Shown: positions 14,403 to 22,624 of the stretch, piece by piece
How the letters are laid out: each line of letters begins with the position of its first letter
How positions within the stretch are numbered: position 1 is the first letter of the stretch
From: Burkholderiales bacterium
Lineage (GTDB): Bacteria; Pseudomonadota; Gammaproteobacteria; Burkholderiales; Burkholderiaceae_C
Assembly: GCA_030603635.1 (NCBI GenBank)
Contig: JAUVXK010000014.1
Span: 1 to 39,432 of the forward strand
Direction: 5' to 3'
Length of the DNA stretch: 39,432 nt
The notes under the pieces: generated by a model
Seen by the model: the letters and a program-made list of their open reading frames with translations, nothing else
Told to the model about the DNA's origin: nothing
Databases searched by the model: none
Translations under genes and position numbers: made by a program

Positions 14403-15745
14403 TGGGAGCCCATACTGCGCCCGCACTCCTCATCGCCGCCCCTGCCTCCGGCCAAGGCAAGACCACGCTGACCGCGGCCTTGGCGCGCCTGCATGCCCGG
14501 GCCGGGCGGCGGGTGCGTGTGTTCAAGTGCGGGCCGGACTTTCTGGACCCGCTCTGGCACGCGCTGGCCAGTGGCGCGCCGGTGCACCAGATCGACCTGT
14601 GGATGACGGGTGAGGAAGACATCCGCGAGCGCCTGCACGCAGCGGCGCAAGAGGCCGATCTGATTCTGGTCGAAGGAGTGATGGGGTTGTTCGATGGCGA
14701 ACCGAGCGCGGCCGATCTGGCGCGGCGCTTTGGTTTGCCGGTGCTGGCCGTCATCAATGCGTCGTCCATGGCAGGGACGTTCGGTGCACTGGCGCATGGC
14801 CTGCAGCATTACCGCCCGGGGCTGCCTTGGGCGGGTGTGCTGGCCAACCAGGTGGGCAGCGACCGGCATGCGCAGATGTTGCAGGATTCGCTGGACGATC
14901 CTTCGCATTGGCTGGGTGCGCTGCGGCGCGACGCGGCCTGGACTCTACCGGAACGGCATCTGGGTTTGACGGTGGCTGGGGAAATCGACGACGCATTGCA
15001 GCGGCTGGATGCTGCCGCGGACGTGTTGAGCGGCACCCCGTTGGGACGCATGGGACCGGAAGACTTGCAGCGTTGGGTGGTGCACTTTGCACCGCCTGTA
15101 AAGCTGACTGCCCCACCTCAGTTGCTGGCTGGCCGCAAGGTGGCCGTGGCGCGGGACCGTGCCTTTTGCTTCATCTACGACGCCAACCTGGACACCTTGC
15201 GGGCGCTGGGGGCCGAAGTGGTGCACTTCTCGCCGCTAGCGGGTGAGGCGGTGCCCGCTTGCGATGCCCTGTGGCTGCCCGGGGGCTACCCGGAACTGCA
15301 CGCGCAGACGCTGGGCGCGCAACACGCGGTGCGCGCCAGTCTGTTGGCCCACGTGGAGGCTGGGCGCCCCGTTTGGGCCGAATGTGGCGGCATGATGGCG
15401 CTGTTTGACGAACTGGAAACGCGCGAGGGTGAGGTGCATGCGATGTGGGGGCTGCTACCCGGCCGGGTCACCATGCAAAAGCGACTGGCCGCGCTGGGGC
15501 CGCAGCAACTGGCGCTGTCGCAAGGCACGCTGCGTGGTCACACCTTCCATTACTCCACGGCCGCAACCAGTGCCAAGGTGCTGACCCGCACCGCTCGCCC
15601 TGACGCCGAGCCCGTACCCGACGCCGGGGAGGCGCTTTACCAACTTGGCAGCGTGCGTGCCAGCTACTTCCACGCCTGGTTCGCGTCGGCGCCAGCGGCG
15701 GCGGCCAGCCTGTTCCTGCCCACGGCACAAGGGGAGCCCCAATGA
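14402..15745 (+). CDS. cobB: Cobyrinic/hydrogenobyrinic acid a,c-diamide synthase
   Basis: The 447-residue enzyme amidates the a and c side chains of the corrin ring with glutamine and ATP. The N-terminal ATP domain opens PALLIAAPASGQGKTTLTAA and contains FKCGPDFLDP and LVEGVMGLFDG. The C-terminal glutamine amidotransferase domain has LWLPGGYPELHA and the nucleophile cysteine in WAECGGMM, with the later GHTFHYS block. ATG at 14402 was chosen over a TTG at 14372 because similarity begins there and GAGAG lies upstream. It follows btuB by 39 bp and overlaps the next gene by 4 bp. Because the pathway here is aerobic, the natural substrate is hydrogenobyrinic acid (CobB rather than CbiA). Confidence 0.93.
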   Translation: MGAHTAPALLIAAPASGQGKTTLTAALARLHARAGRRVRVFKCGPDFLDPLWHALASGAPVHQIDLWMTGEEDIRERLHAAAQEADLILVEGVMGLFDGEPSAADLARRFGLPVLAVINASSMAGTFGALAHGLQHYRPGLPWAGVLANQVGSDRHAQMLQDSLDDPSHWLGALRRDAAWTLPERHLGLTVAGEIDDALQRLDAAADVLSGTPLGRMGPEDLQRWVVHFAPPVKLTAPPQLLAGRKVAVARDRAFCFIYDANLDTLRALGAEVVHFSPLAGEAVPACDALWLPGGYPELHAQTLGAQHAVRASLLAHVEAGRPVWAECGGMMALFDELETREGEVHAMWGLLPGRVTMQKRLAALGPQQLALSQGTLRGHTFHYSTAATSAKVLTRTARPDAEPVPDAGEALYQLGSVRASYFHAWFASAPAAAASLFLPTAQGEPQ

Positions 15746-16560
15746 GCACCGACCTTGGGCCACAACGCATCGTCTGCCTGACTGAAGAGACCACCGAGTG
15801 GCTCTACCTGCTGGGGCAGGAGCGCCGTATCGTCGGCATCAGCGGGTACACCGTGCGGCCCCGGCGTGCGCGGGAGGAAAAACCCAAGGTCAGCGCCTTT
15901 CTCAACGCCAAGATCGACAAGATCCTGGCGTTGCAGCCCGATTGCGTGTTCGGGTTCTCCGACCTGCAGGCCGACATTGCGGCGGCACTGGTACGCGCAG
16001 GTGTGCAGGTGACGGTATTCAACCAGCGCAGCGTGGCACAGATTTTTTCCGTGCTCTACCAGGTGGCCGCCATGGTGGGCTGTGAGGCGCAGGCGCAGCA
16101 GTGGGTCGCGCAACGGCGTGAACGCATCGCACAGATCGAGGTGGCGGTGAAGAGGTTGCAGGCACAGGGGCGGCGCAGGCCGCGCGTGTTCTTTGAGGAG
16201 TGGGACGAGCCGCACATCAGCGCCATCCGCTGGGTGTCCGAGTTGATGGGCATTGCCGGCGGCGATGACATCTTCCCGGAGCTGGCTCAGCAACCCATGG
16301 GCAAGCAGCGCATCATTGCCGATGGGGCAGAGATCGTGCGGCGTGCGCCGGACATCGTGATCGGCTCGTGGTGCGGCAAGAAGTTTCGCCCCGAAAAGGT
16401 GGCAGCCCGTGCAGGCTGGCAGGACGTGCCCGCAGTAAAGCATGGCCAGCTGTTCGAGATCAAGTCGGCCGACATCCTGCAGCCTGGCCCGGCAGCGTTG
16501 ACCGATGGTTTGGAGCAGTTGCACCGCATCGTTGCGGAATGGATGGTCACGCATGGTTGA
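15742..16560 (+). CDS. BtuF-like substrate-binding domain protein without signal peptide
   Basis: The 272-residue protein has the two-lobed fold of ABC cobalamin/siderophore binding proteins: QRIVCLTEETTEWLYLLGQ, then KIDKILALQPDCVFGFSDLQ and the long linking helix with ALTDGLEQLH at the end. It starts directly with the first strand: there is no signal peptide, lipobox or membrane helix, and no alternative upstream start could supply one because it overlaps cobB by 4 bp. It is therefore predicted to be cytoplasmic, unlike the true BtuF two genes on. It may bind a corrinoid inside the cell. Motifs FFEEWDEPHISA and IGSWCGKKF distinguish it from BtuF. Function unproven. Confidence 0.8.
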   Translation: MSTDLGPQRIVCLTEETTEWLYLLGQERRIVGISGYTVRPRRAREEKPKVSAFLNAKIDKILALQPDCVFGFSDLQADIAAALVRAGVQVTVFNQRSVAQIFSVLYQVAAMVGCEAQAQQWVAQRRERIAQIEVAVKRLQAQGRRRPRVFFEEWDEPHISAIRWVSELMGIAGGDDIFPELAQQPMGKQRIIADGAEIVRRAPDIVIGSWCGKKFRPEKVAARAGWQDVPAVKHGQLFEIKSADILQPGPAALTDGLEQLHRIVAEWMVTHG

Positions 16561-16564
16561 GCGC

Positions 16565-17131
16565 ATGAGCATTGCCAGGTCCGAGTTGATCCTGGGCGGG
16601 CAGAAAAGCGGCAAGTCGCGCCGGGCGGAAGACTTGGCGCGTGCGTGGCTGGCGCAGCCCGGCCACAGTGCGTGCCTGCTGGCCACAGCCCAGCCCTGGG
16701 ATGACGAGATGCGCGAGCGCATTGCACGCCACCAGCGTGATAGGGCAGAGAAGGTGCCGGGCATGGCCACGCTGGAGGTGGGGGCTGGCCTGGTAGAGGC
16801 CTTGGTGCGCGAGAGCCGCCCGGACACGCTGTTGGTGGTGGACTGCCTGACCTTGTGGTTGACGGCAGGCCTGATGCCGATGGCTGGTGAGCCTTGGTCT
16901 GCCGATGAGCTTGATGCCCAGTTGGCGAGCTTGGTGGAAACGCTGGAAAGCCTGCCTGGACCGGTGGTGCTGGTCAGCAACGAGATCGGGCTGGGCGTGA
17001 TTCCCATGGGTCGCGACGTGCGCGCCTTTGTGGATGCGCTGGGGCGGCTGAACCAGCGCGTGGCCGGGGTGTGCGAGCGCGCCATCCTCATGGCGGCGGG
17101 GCTGCCCATGGTGCTGAAAGGAAACACATGA
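16565..17131 (+). CDS. cobU: Adenosylcobinamide kinase / adenosylcobinamide-phosphate guanylyltransferase
   Basis: The 188-residue bifunctional enzyme phosphorylates adenosylcobinamide and then transfers GMP to it, ahead of lower-ligand attachment. It has the P-loop LILGGQKSGKSRRAEDLA, the ATAQPWDDEMRERIARHQRDR block with the active-site histidine, LVVDCLTLWLT (Walker B-like) and VSNEIGLGVIP. ATG codons at 16553 and 16565 are both possible; the later one matches the usual family N-terminus. The usual Trp after the Arg block (W-x-T-x-E in many CobU proteins) is not seen here (VPGMATLEV). It is called cobP in aerobic producers. The stop overlaps the btuF start (ATGA). Confidence 0.9.
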   Translation: MSIARSELILGGQKSGKSRRAEDLARAWLAQPGHSACLLATAQPWDDEMRERIARHQRDRAEKVPGMATLEVGAGLVEALVRESRPDTLLVVDCLTLWLTAGLMPMAGEPWSADELDAQLASLVETLESLPGPVVLVSNEIGLGVIPMGRDVRAFVDALGRLNQRVAGVCERAILMAAGLPMVLKGNT

Positions 17132-18075
17132 CCCGCGTTTTGACCAGGGCGTGGCACCGCGCGCTGACCCTTGTGTTGCTTGGCACGTGCTGGGCGGGCA
17201 GTGCGTTGCACGCGGCGCCGTTGGAAGTGACCGATGACCGTGGCCAGATGGTGCGTTGGGAGCAGGCGCCGCAGCGCATCGTGTCTCTGCTGCCGTCGTT
17301 GACGGAGACCGTGTGCGAGCTGGGTCAATGCCATCGCCTGGTGGGTGTGGACCGCTATTCCAACTGGCCGCAGGCCGTGACGCGGCTGCCACAGCTGGGA
17401 GGCGGACTGGATCCGAACATTGAAGCCATCGTCGCGCTGCGGCCCGATGTCGTTCTGGTGAGCACCGCCACGCGTGCCAGCGACCGCCTGCAGGCGTTGG
17501 GCCTGAAGGTGGTGGCGCTGGAGCCCAAGACCCATGCCGATGTGCGCCGGGTGTTGGGCAAAGTGGCGCAGGTGTTGGGCCTGCCCGTGAGCGACAGCGA
17601 GCGCGTATGGAGGCACATTGATGCGGCCGTGTCGGCGGCGGCGCAATCTCTGCCTGCGGCGGCGCGGGGCACGCGCGTGTACTTCGAAGTCAATCGCGCG
17701 CCTTACGCGGCGGGCGAATCGTCCTTCATTGGCGAGACGCTGCAACGGCTGGGCGCGCGCAATATCGTTGGGGCGGCGCTGGGGCCGTTTCCCAAGCTCA
17801 ACCCCGAGTTCGTGGTGCGTGCCAACCCAGATGTGATCATGGTAGGTGACCGTAACTTCGCGGGTATGACCGACCGGCCGGGCTGGGCGGGCATTCGCGC
17901 AGTGCGCGAAAAGCGCCTGTGCGTGTTCCCCACGGCAGAGGCCGATCTGCTGGTGCGGCCGGGCCCGCGCATGGCAGAGGCGGCCCGCATCATGGCCGCC
18001 TGCCTGGCGGACAAGGCGCCAGGCGCCACGGGCGATGCGCGGCGGCCCGCACCGCAAGGCAAGGGCCAGCCGTGA
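17128..18075 (+). CDS. btuF: Periplasmic cobalamin-binding protein of the BtuFCD transporter
   Basis: The 315-residue protein has a signal peptide (about 1-29, RALTLVLLGTCWAGSALHA), then the BtuF pattern RIVSLLPSLTETVCELG, LVGVDRYSNWP, IEAIVALRPDVVL and a long linking helix. It would capture corrinoid in the periplasm and deliver it to BtuC. A Pro/Ala/Gly-rich tail of about 20 residues extends past the usual end. A good ribosome site (AAAGGAAA) precedes ATG 17128, overlapping the cobU stop by 4 bp. It ends in a GTGA overlap with btuC. Siderophore-binding alternatives are unlikely given the neighbours. Confidence 0.9.
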   Translation: MTRVLTRAWHRALTLVLLGTCWAGSALHAAPLEVTDDRGQMVRWEQAPQRIVSLLPSLTETVCELGQCHRLVGVDRYSNWPQAVTRLPQLGGGLDPNIEAIVALRPDVVLVSTATRASDRLQALGLKVVALEPKTHADVRRVLGKVAQVLGLPVSDSERVWRHIDAAVSAAAQSLPAAARGTRVYFEVNRAPYAAGESSFIGETLQRLGARNIVGAALGPFPKLNPEFVVRANPDVIMVGDRNFAGMTDRPGWAGIRAVREKRLCVFPTAEADLLVRPGPRMAEAARIMAACLADKAPGATGDARRPAPQGKGQP

Positions 18076-19088
18076 GCGGGGTGTCGCCGATGGCTCGCCG
18101 AGCGTGGTGGCTGAGCGCCGTTCTGGTGTCTGCAGCAGCCATGCTCATGATTCTGGGGACCAGTGTCGGCAGTACGGGCCTGGACAGCCTGCGGGCCATG
18201 TGGCAAGACCCCGTGGCTGCGCAGATCGTCTGGGACATCCGCTTGCCGCGCTCGCTGGGCGCCTGGCTGGCTGGAGCGCTCCTCGGTCTGGCTGGAGCGG
18301 TGGCTCAAGGCTTGTTCCGCAACCCGCTGGCAGATCCTTACCTGCTGGGCAGCGCCTCGGGCGCGTCTTTGGCCGTGGCGCTGGCACTGGCGCTTTTTGG
18401 CGGCAGCCCCTTCGCCACCGCCTGGGTGTTGCGCCTGGGTTTGACCGGGGCGGCGTTTGCCGGTGCCGTGGCGGCGGTGCTGCTCACGCTGGTGCTGGCG
18501 CAAGGCGTGCAGCACAGCCTGCGCCTGTTGCTGGCAGGCGTCATCGTAGGCGTGGTGCTGGGGGCAATGACGTCGCTCGTCATGCTCACCCACCCGGACG
18601 TGTTGCAGGCCATGCAGGCCTTCATGCTGGGTTCCACCGGTTTTGTGGGATGGAGCGCGGCGGGTGTGATGGCCATGCTGCTGCTGCTTTGTGTGGTCGC
18701 GGCGGTGGGCTTGAGCCGTGTGCTGGATGGCCTGAGCCTGGGCGAGGCCACGGCGCAGAGCCTGGGTTTGCCGCTGGCGCCCATGCGTGCCGCACTGGTG
18801 GCGGTGCTGGCGCTGGCCACGGGTACCGCAGTGGCCCAGACGGGTTTGATCGCCTTCGTTGGCCTGGCGGCGCCGCACTTGGTGCGCTCGGTAGTGAAGA
18901 CGACCCACAACCGGCTGGTGCTGCTGTCCGCGTTGGCGGGTGGTGCCTTGCTGCTGGGGGCCGACGTGCTGGCGCGCGCCGTGCTGGCCCCACAGGAATT
19001 GCCTGTGGGTGTGCTGACGGCGGTGCTGGGTGGCGGCTACCTGCTGTGGTTGATGTACCGCGGGCAAGGGCGGGGAGGCTGGCGATGA
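18072..19088 (+). CDS. btuC: Cobalamin ABC transporter permease
   Basis: The 338-residue FecCD-family permease has about ten helices. Typical blocks are IRLPRSLGAWLAGALLGLAG, AQGLFRNPLADPYLLGSASG (the loop that contacts the ATPase and channel) and GLIAFVGLAAPHLVR. It forms the membrane channel of BtuC2D2. I used GTG at 18072, which overlaps the btuF stop (GTGA) and has AAGGG upstream; ATG at 18090 is an alternative that would shorten it by six residues. The long upstream frame is btuF in another frame. It overlaps btuD by 4 bp. Confidence 0.9.
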   Translation: MSGVSPMARRAWWLSAVLVSAAAMLMILGTSVGSTGLDSLRAMWQDPVAAQIVWDIRLPRSLGAWLAGALLGLAGAVAQGLFRNPLADPYLLGSASGASLAVALALALFGGSPFATAWVLRLGLTGAAFAGAVAAVLLTLVLAQGVQHSLRLLLAGVIVGVVLGAMTSLVMLTHPDVLQAMQAFMLGSTGFVGWSAAGVMAMLLLLCVVAAVGLSRVLDGLSLGEATAQSLGLPLAPMRAALVAVLALATGTAVAQTGLIAFVGLAAPHLVRSVVKTTHNRLVLLSALAGGALLLGADVLARAVLAPQELPVGVLTAVLGGGYLLWLMYRGQGRGGWR

Positions 19089-19924
19089 GCGGCCTTGCGA
19101 TTGAAGCCAAAGGTGTGCGTGCCAAGCTGGGCCGCTCAGAGGTGCTGCACGGCATTGATCTGGCGATTGAACAAGGGCGCTGGACCGCGCTGGTGGGACC
19201 CAACGGTGCAGGCAAGTCCACGTTGCTCAAAGTCCTGGCCGGTCTGTTGCCGCACGGTGTGGCGCACGGGCAGGTGCATCTGCTGGGCCGGCCGCTGCAG
19301 GAAGTGCCTCACCGTGAGCGCGCGCGGCAGCTTTCCTGGCTGGGCCAGAACGAATCGGCCAGCGATGACCTGACCGTGCACGACGTGGTGATGCTGGGCC
19401 GCCTGCCGCACCAGGGGTGGCTGGCCCCACCCAGCGCGGCCGATCTGGCCGCCGCGGAGCGGTCGCTGCGCGCCACCCAGGCGTGGGAGTGGCGTGACCG
19501 CCCTCTGGCAGCGCTTTCTGGCGGCGAACGCCAGCGTGTGTTGCTGGCCCGGGCCCTGGCGGTGGAGGCCCAGGTGCTGCTGATGGACGAACCGCTGGCC
19601 AACCTTGACCCACCGCACCAGGCTGACTGGCTGGCCATCGTGCAGGCTCTGGTGCGCGAAGGCCGCACGGTGGTCAGCGTGCTGCACGAGATCAGCATGG
19701 CGCTGCATGCCGACGAACTCGTGGTGATGGCGCAAGGCCTCGTCACCCACCAGGGGCCGTGCAACGACTCGGCCACCCACCGCGCGCTGGAAGCGGTGTT
19801 CGACCATCGCGTGGCCGTGCGCGAGTTGGATGGTCAATGGGTGACCTTGCCTTTGCCGGCCGGCTTCGCCGCTCACAACGATTTTTCAACCGGCGTTGGG
19901 GACAACGCCTCAACCAAGAAGTAA
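19085..19924 (+). CDS. btuD: Cobalamin ABC transporter ATP-binding protein
   Basis: The 279-residue ATPase carries Walker A GPNGAGKST, Q-loop (WLGQNES), the ABC signature LSGGERQR, Walker B VLLMDEP and the switch histidine in SVLHEIS. It powers BtuC. The order btuF-btuC-btuD with 4-bp overlaps makes a compact transporter unit inside the cob operon. The start at 19085 (ATGA with the btuC stop) is clear; the open frame to 18035 is antiparallel noise in btuC. The tail after about residue 250 is longer than in E. coli BtuD and ends in a polar stretch. Confidence 0.92.
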   Translation: MSGLAIEAKGVRAKLGRSEVLHGIDLAIEQGRWTALVGPNGAGKSTLLKVLAGLLPHGVAHGQVHLLGRPLQEVPHRERARQLSWLGQNESASDDLTVHDVVMLGRLPHQGWLAPPSAADLAAAERSLRATQAWEWRDRPLAALSGGERQRVLLARALAVEAQVLLMDEPLANLDPPHQADWLAIVQALVREGRTVVSVLHEISMALHADELVVMAQGLVTHQGPCNDSATHRALEAVFDHRVAVRELDGQWVTLPLPAGFAAHNDFSTGVGDNASTKK

Positions 19925-19928
19925 AGCG

Positions 19929-20606
19929 ATGCACATCGAACCTGGACTGGTGGACAGCACCAAGATTTTGCTGAGTTATGCAACGGCCACGGCCGCGCTC
20001 GGTTACACGGCCAAGCTGGCATGGGACATGGTGCGCCAGGAAGGCTTTGCTGCGCTGATGGCACGCTCTGTGATTGCCGCCTTGCTGGTGTTCGCGTTCT
20101 TCGAGGTGCTGCCTACCCACCCGGTGGGCGTGTCGGAGGTGCACCTGATCCTGGGCAGCACCTTGTTGCTGGTGTTCGGTGCAGCGCCGGCTGCCATTGG
20201 CCTGGCCGTGGGTCTGGCCATTCAGAGCCTGTTCTTTGCGCCCGGTGATTTGCCGCAGTTCGGCATGAACGTGACCACGTTGTTGGTCCCGTTGTTTACC
20301 ATCCAGGCGCTGGCCCGCCGCGTGATCGCGCCGAATACGCCGTACGTGGACATCCGATACGCCCAGGCGCTGAAGCTGTCGGTGGCTTACCAGGGGGGCA
20401 TTGTGGTCTGGGTGGGTTTCTGGGCGCTGTACGGCCAGGGCGTGGGTGCTGAAAACCTGTCCAGCATCGGCACCTTTGGCGCGGCCTACATGACCGTCGT
20501 GTTGCTGGAGCCGCTGGTCGACCTGGGCGTGCTGGCTCTGGCCAAGCAGTTGCACCGCCTCAAAGGTTCGCCGGTGGTCGAGCCGCGTCTGTATTCGGCC
20601 GCCTGA
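19929..20606 (+). CDS. cbiM: CbiM-family cobalt permease (stand-alone)
   Basis: The 225-residue membrane protein has about six or seven helices and begins MHIEPGLVDS, like CbiM (MHI-x-x-G). In CbiM the first residues fold into the membrane, and the second-position histidine binds Co(II) together with the N-terminus. The segment VSEVHLILGSTLLLVFGAAPA gives another histidine at the position used for metal. Cobalt for the ring would enter through it. There is no cbiN, cbiQ or cbiO in the window, so either it works alone, borrows the energising module from elsewhere, or functions otherwise. It follows btuD by 4 bp. Confidence 0.8.
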   Translation: MHIEPGLVDSTKILLSYATATAALGYTAKLAWDMVRQEGFAALMARSVIAALLVFAFFEVLPTHPVGVSEVHLILGSTLLLVFGAAPAAIGLAVGLAIQSLFFAPGDLPQFGMNVTTLLVPLFTIQALARRVIAPNTPYVDIRYAQALKLSVAYQGGIVVWVGFWALYGQGVGAENLSSIGTFGAAYMTVVLLEPLVDLGVLALAKQLHRLKGSPVVEPRLYSAA

Positions 20607-20613
20607 GGTCACC

Positions 20614-20655
20614 ATGACTTCGTGCTTGGGTTGCTCTGAGGTACCGGTTTTGTGA
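20614..20655 (+). CDS. Possible 13-residue cysteine-containing leader peptide before cobA
   Basis: ATG 20614 has a good ribosome site (GAGG about 5 bases upstream) and reads MTSCLGCSEVPVL to TGA at 20653-20655, which overlaps the cobA GTG start (GTGA). It fills the cbiM-cobA gap. Two of its 13 codons are cysteine. Speculative as a gene; could support translation coupling or attenuation. Confidence 0.35.
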   Translation: MTSCLGCSEVPVL

Positions 20656-21416
20656 CGGGGATGTTGGCTTTGAGTGAACAGCTGAGCCTCGGTCTGGTGT
20701 CCATCATCGGTGCTGGGCCCGGCCCGGTTGATCTCATGACCTTGCGCGCGCTGGACCGCCTCCAGCGCGCCGAGGTGGTGGTGCATGACCGCTTGATTTC
20801 GCCCGAAGTGCTTGAACGCATCCCGGCCAACGCCTTGCGCATGTACGTGGGCAAGGCCCTGGGTAACCACAGTGTGCCTCAGGAAGGCATCCACGCCCTG
20901 TTGATCAAGCATGCCAAGGCAGGCCGGCGGGTGGTGCGGCTCAAGGGGGGGGACCCCTACGTGTTCGGGCGCGGCGGCGAAGAGGTGCAGGCGCTGCAGG
21001 CAGCAGGTATCGCCTTCGAGGTGGTGCCCGGTGTCACGGCGGCGAGCGGCTGCTCGGCCGCCGCCGGCATCCCCCTGACCCACCGCGACCTGTCGGCCAG
21101 TTGCGTGTTCCTGCCCGGGCACCTGGCCGACGATGCCGCCACACACGACTGGCGTGCGCTGGCACGCCAGGGGCAGACCCGGGTGTTCTACATGGGCATC
21201 CAGCGCTTGCCCCACATTGCCGAACGGTTGATGGCACACGGGCTGTCGCCGGATACCCCGGCGGCCATCGTACGCGATGGCACACGGGCATCGCAGACCG
21301 TGCTCGCCTGCCGCCTCGGTCGCCTGGTGGAGCGGGCTCCGGCCTACGGCCCTCAACCCGGGCTGCTCATCATTGGCGAGACTGTGCAACTGTGTCCGTA
21401 TTTCGAGACGGACTGA
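20652..21416 (+). CDS. cobA: Uroporphyrinogen-III C-methyltransferase (SUMT)
   Basis: The 254-residue enzyme adds two methyl groups from S-adenosylmethionine to uroporphyrinogen III, giving precorrin-2, the entry to B12 and siroheme. Visible motifs are VHDRLISPEVL, RLKGGDPYVFGRGGEE and VVPGVTAASGCSAAAGIPLTH. The N-terminal glycine loop is GAGPGPVD, with Pro in place of the more usual Asp; other betaproteobacterial members also vary here. GTG 20652 has GAGGT at nine bases; ATG 20661 is an alternative with no site of its own. This is the first ring-building gene of the locus. It is followed by cobG after 14 bp. Confidence 0.93.
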   Translation: MTGMLALSEQLSLGLVSIIGAGPGPVDLMTLRALDRLQRAEVVVHDRLISPEVLERIPANALRMYVGKALGNHSVPQEGIHALLIKHAKAGRRVVRLKGGDPYVFGRGGEEVQALQAAGIAFEVVPGVTAASGCSAAAGIPLTHRDLSASCVFLPGHLADDAATHDWRALARQGQTRVFYMGIQRLPHIAERLMAHGLSPDTPAAIVRDGTRASQTVLACRLGRLVERAPAYGPQPGLLIIGETVQLCPYFETD

Positions 21417-21430
21417 GAAGGACTGGCCCC

Positions 21431-22624
21431 ATGATGAACGCTCCCACGTCCATGCACCACAATGGCCCCATGCTGGTCAAGGGTTGGTGCCCGGGCGCTA
21501 TACGGCCCATGGCCGCCCGCGACGGTCTGGTGGTCCGCATCCGTCCCCCGGCAGGCTGGCTCAGCCCCGCGCAGGCTCAGGGTATCGCAGTGCTGGCGGG
21601 CCGTTGGGCACAGCCGGTACTGGAGCTGACCAATCGGGCCAACCTGCAGCTTCGAGGGGTTGACCCCGCTCACCATGTCTCGCTGCTGCAGGGCTTGCGA
21701 GCGCTGGGGCTGGTCGATGCGGACGCAGCACATGAAGCACGGCGCAACGTGCAGGTGCAACCGTTCTGGATGGAGGGTGACATCACGCCCGTCCTGGCGC
21801 AGTCGCTGGGCAGCCAGCTTGCCCGCAACGAAGCGCCGGCACTGCCCGCCAAGTTCGGTTTTGCGGTGGACACGGGCCCTGTGCCCTGTTTGCGAGACTC
21901 CCACGCCGACATCCGGCTGGAAAGCCACCCCGGCGGTGTGCTGGTCTATGCCGATGGTGCCGATCATGGTGTATTGAGTTCGCCGCAAACGGCGGCGCAA
22001 ACCGCACTGGCGCTGGCGCACTGGTTCTTGCATTCGGGCGGTGCACCGGCAGGGCGGGGGCGCATGTCGGCTCTGCTGCGCCAACGTCCGCTGCCGGTTG
22101 AGTGGCGGCAAACGCCCGTCGCACGAGACCGGATGGCCGTGCCCGCACCGGGGCCCAATGCAGCTGGATACCTGGTCGGTTTTCCGTTTGGTTTGCTCCA
22201 GGCCAGCGCGCTGGCAGCGCTGGGCTCCCATGGAGCGCTGCGTCTGACGCCGTGGCGTGCGCTGCTGGTGGAGGGGGCGAAAGAGCTGCCCGCTGTCCCG
22301 GAGCTGATCACCGGCCCCAACGACGTCCGGTTGCGGGTGGCCGCCTGCACCGGCACCCCAGGATGCGGGCAGTCGCAGGGTTTCACCCGGCCGCTGGCGC
22401 TGGAACTGGCGCCGCTGGTTCCCCCAGGTCAACGGCTGCATGTGTCGGGCTGCCCCAAGGGGTGCGCCCATCCGAAGGCAGCTGTCACGGTCGTCACCAC
22501 CGCCAGCGGCTTGAACCTTGTGCGTTGGGGCACCGCAGACAGTCTGCCGGACCACCGGGGGCTGGACCCATCAAGCCTCAAACAACAACTACAACAAGTC
22601 TTTACCGATGCTGCACAGCTATGA
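21431..22624 (+). CDS. cobG: Precorrin-3B synthase
   Basis: The 397-residue protein belongs to the sulfite/nitrite reductase family. It has a ferredoxin-like half domain with ELTNRANLQLRGV, then two cysteine pairs for the 4Fe-4S cluster: ACTGTPGCGQSQGF and HVSGCPKGCAHP. CobG uses molecular oxygen to hydroxylate precorrin-3A, the step that makes the pathway aerobic, and precedes ring contraction. In this family the related oxygenase CobZ replaces it in some bacteria; none is seen here. Start is ATG 21431 with AGAAGGA eight bases upstream; ATG 21434 is equally possible. The 3' end overlaps cobH by 17 bp. Confidence 0.9.
   Translation: MMNAPTSMHHNGPMLVKGWCPGAIRPMAARDGLVVRIRPPAGWLSPAQAQGIAVLAGRWAQPVLELTNRANLQLRGVDPAHHVSLLQGLRALGLVDADAAHEARRNVQVQPFWMEGDITPVLAQSLGSQLARNEAPALPAKFGFAVDTGPVPCLRDSHADIRLESHPGGVLVYADGADHGVLSSPQTAAQTALALAHWFLHSGGAPAGRGRMSALLRQRPLPVEWRQTPVARDRMAVPAPGPNAAGYLVGFPFGLLQASALAALGSHGALRLTPWRALLVEGAKELPAVPELITGPNDVRLRVAACTGTPGCGQSQGFTRPLALELAPLVPPGQRLHVSGCPKGCAHPKAAVTVVTTASGLNLVRWGTADSLPDHRGLDPSSLKQQLQQVFTDAAQL

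Noticed and set aside
15664-18057. 797-residue minus-strand open frame across cobB, the BtuF-like gene, cobU and btuF
   Set aside because: It spans four real genes on the other strand and shows low-complexity shadow composition. No start signal or domain was found.
17703-19067. 454-residue minus-strand open frame opposite btuF and btuC
   Set aside because: Its sequence is Gln/His/Arg-rich with no motif and is fully explained by codon bias of the plus-strand genes.
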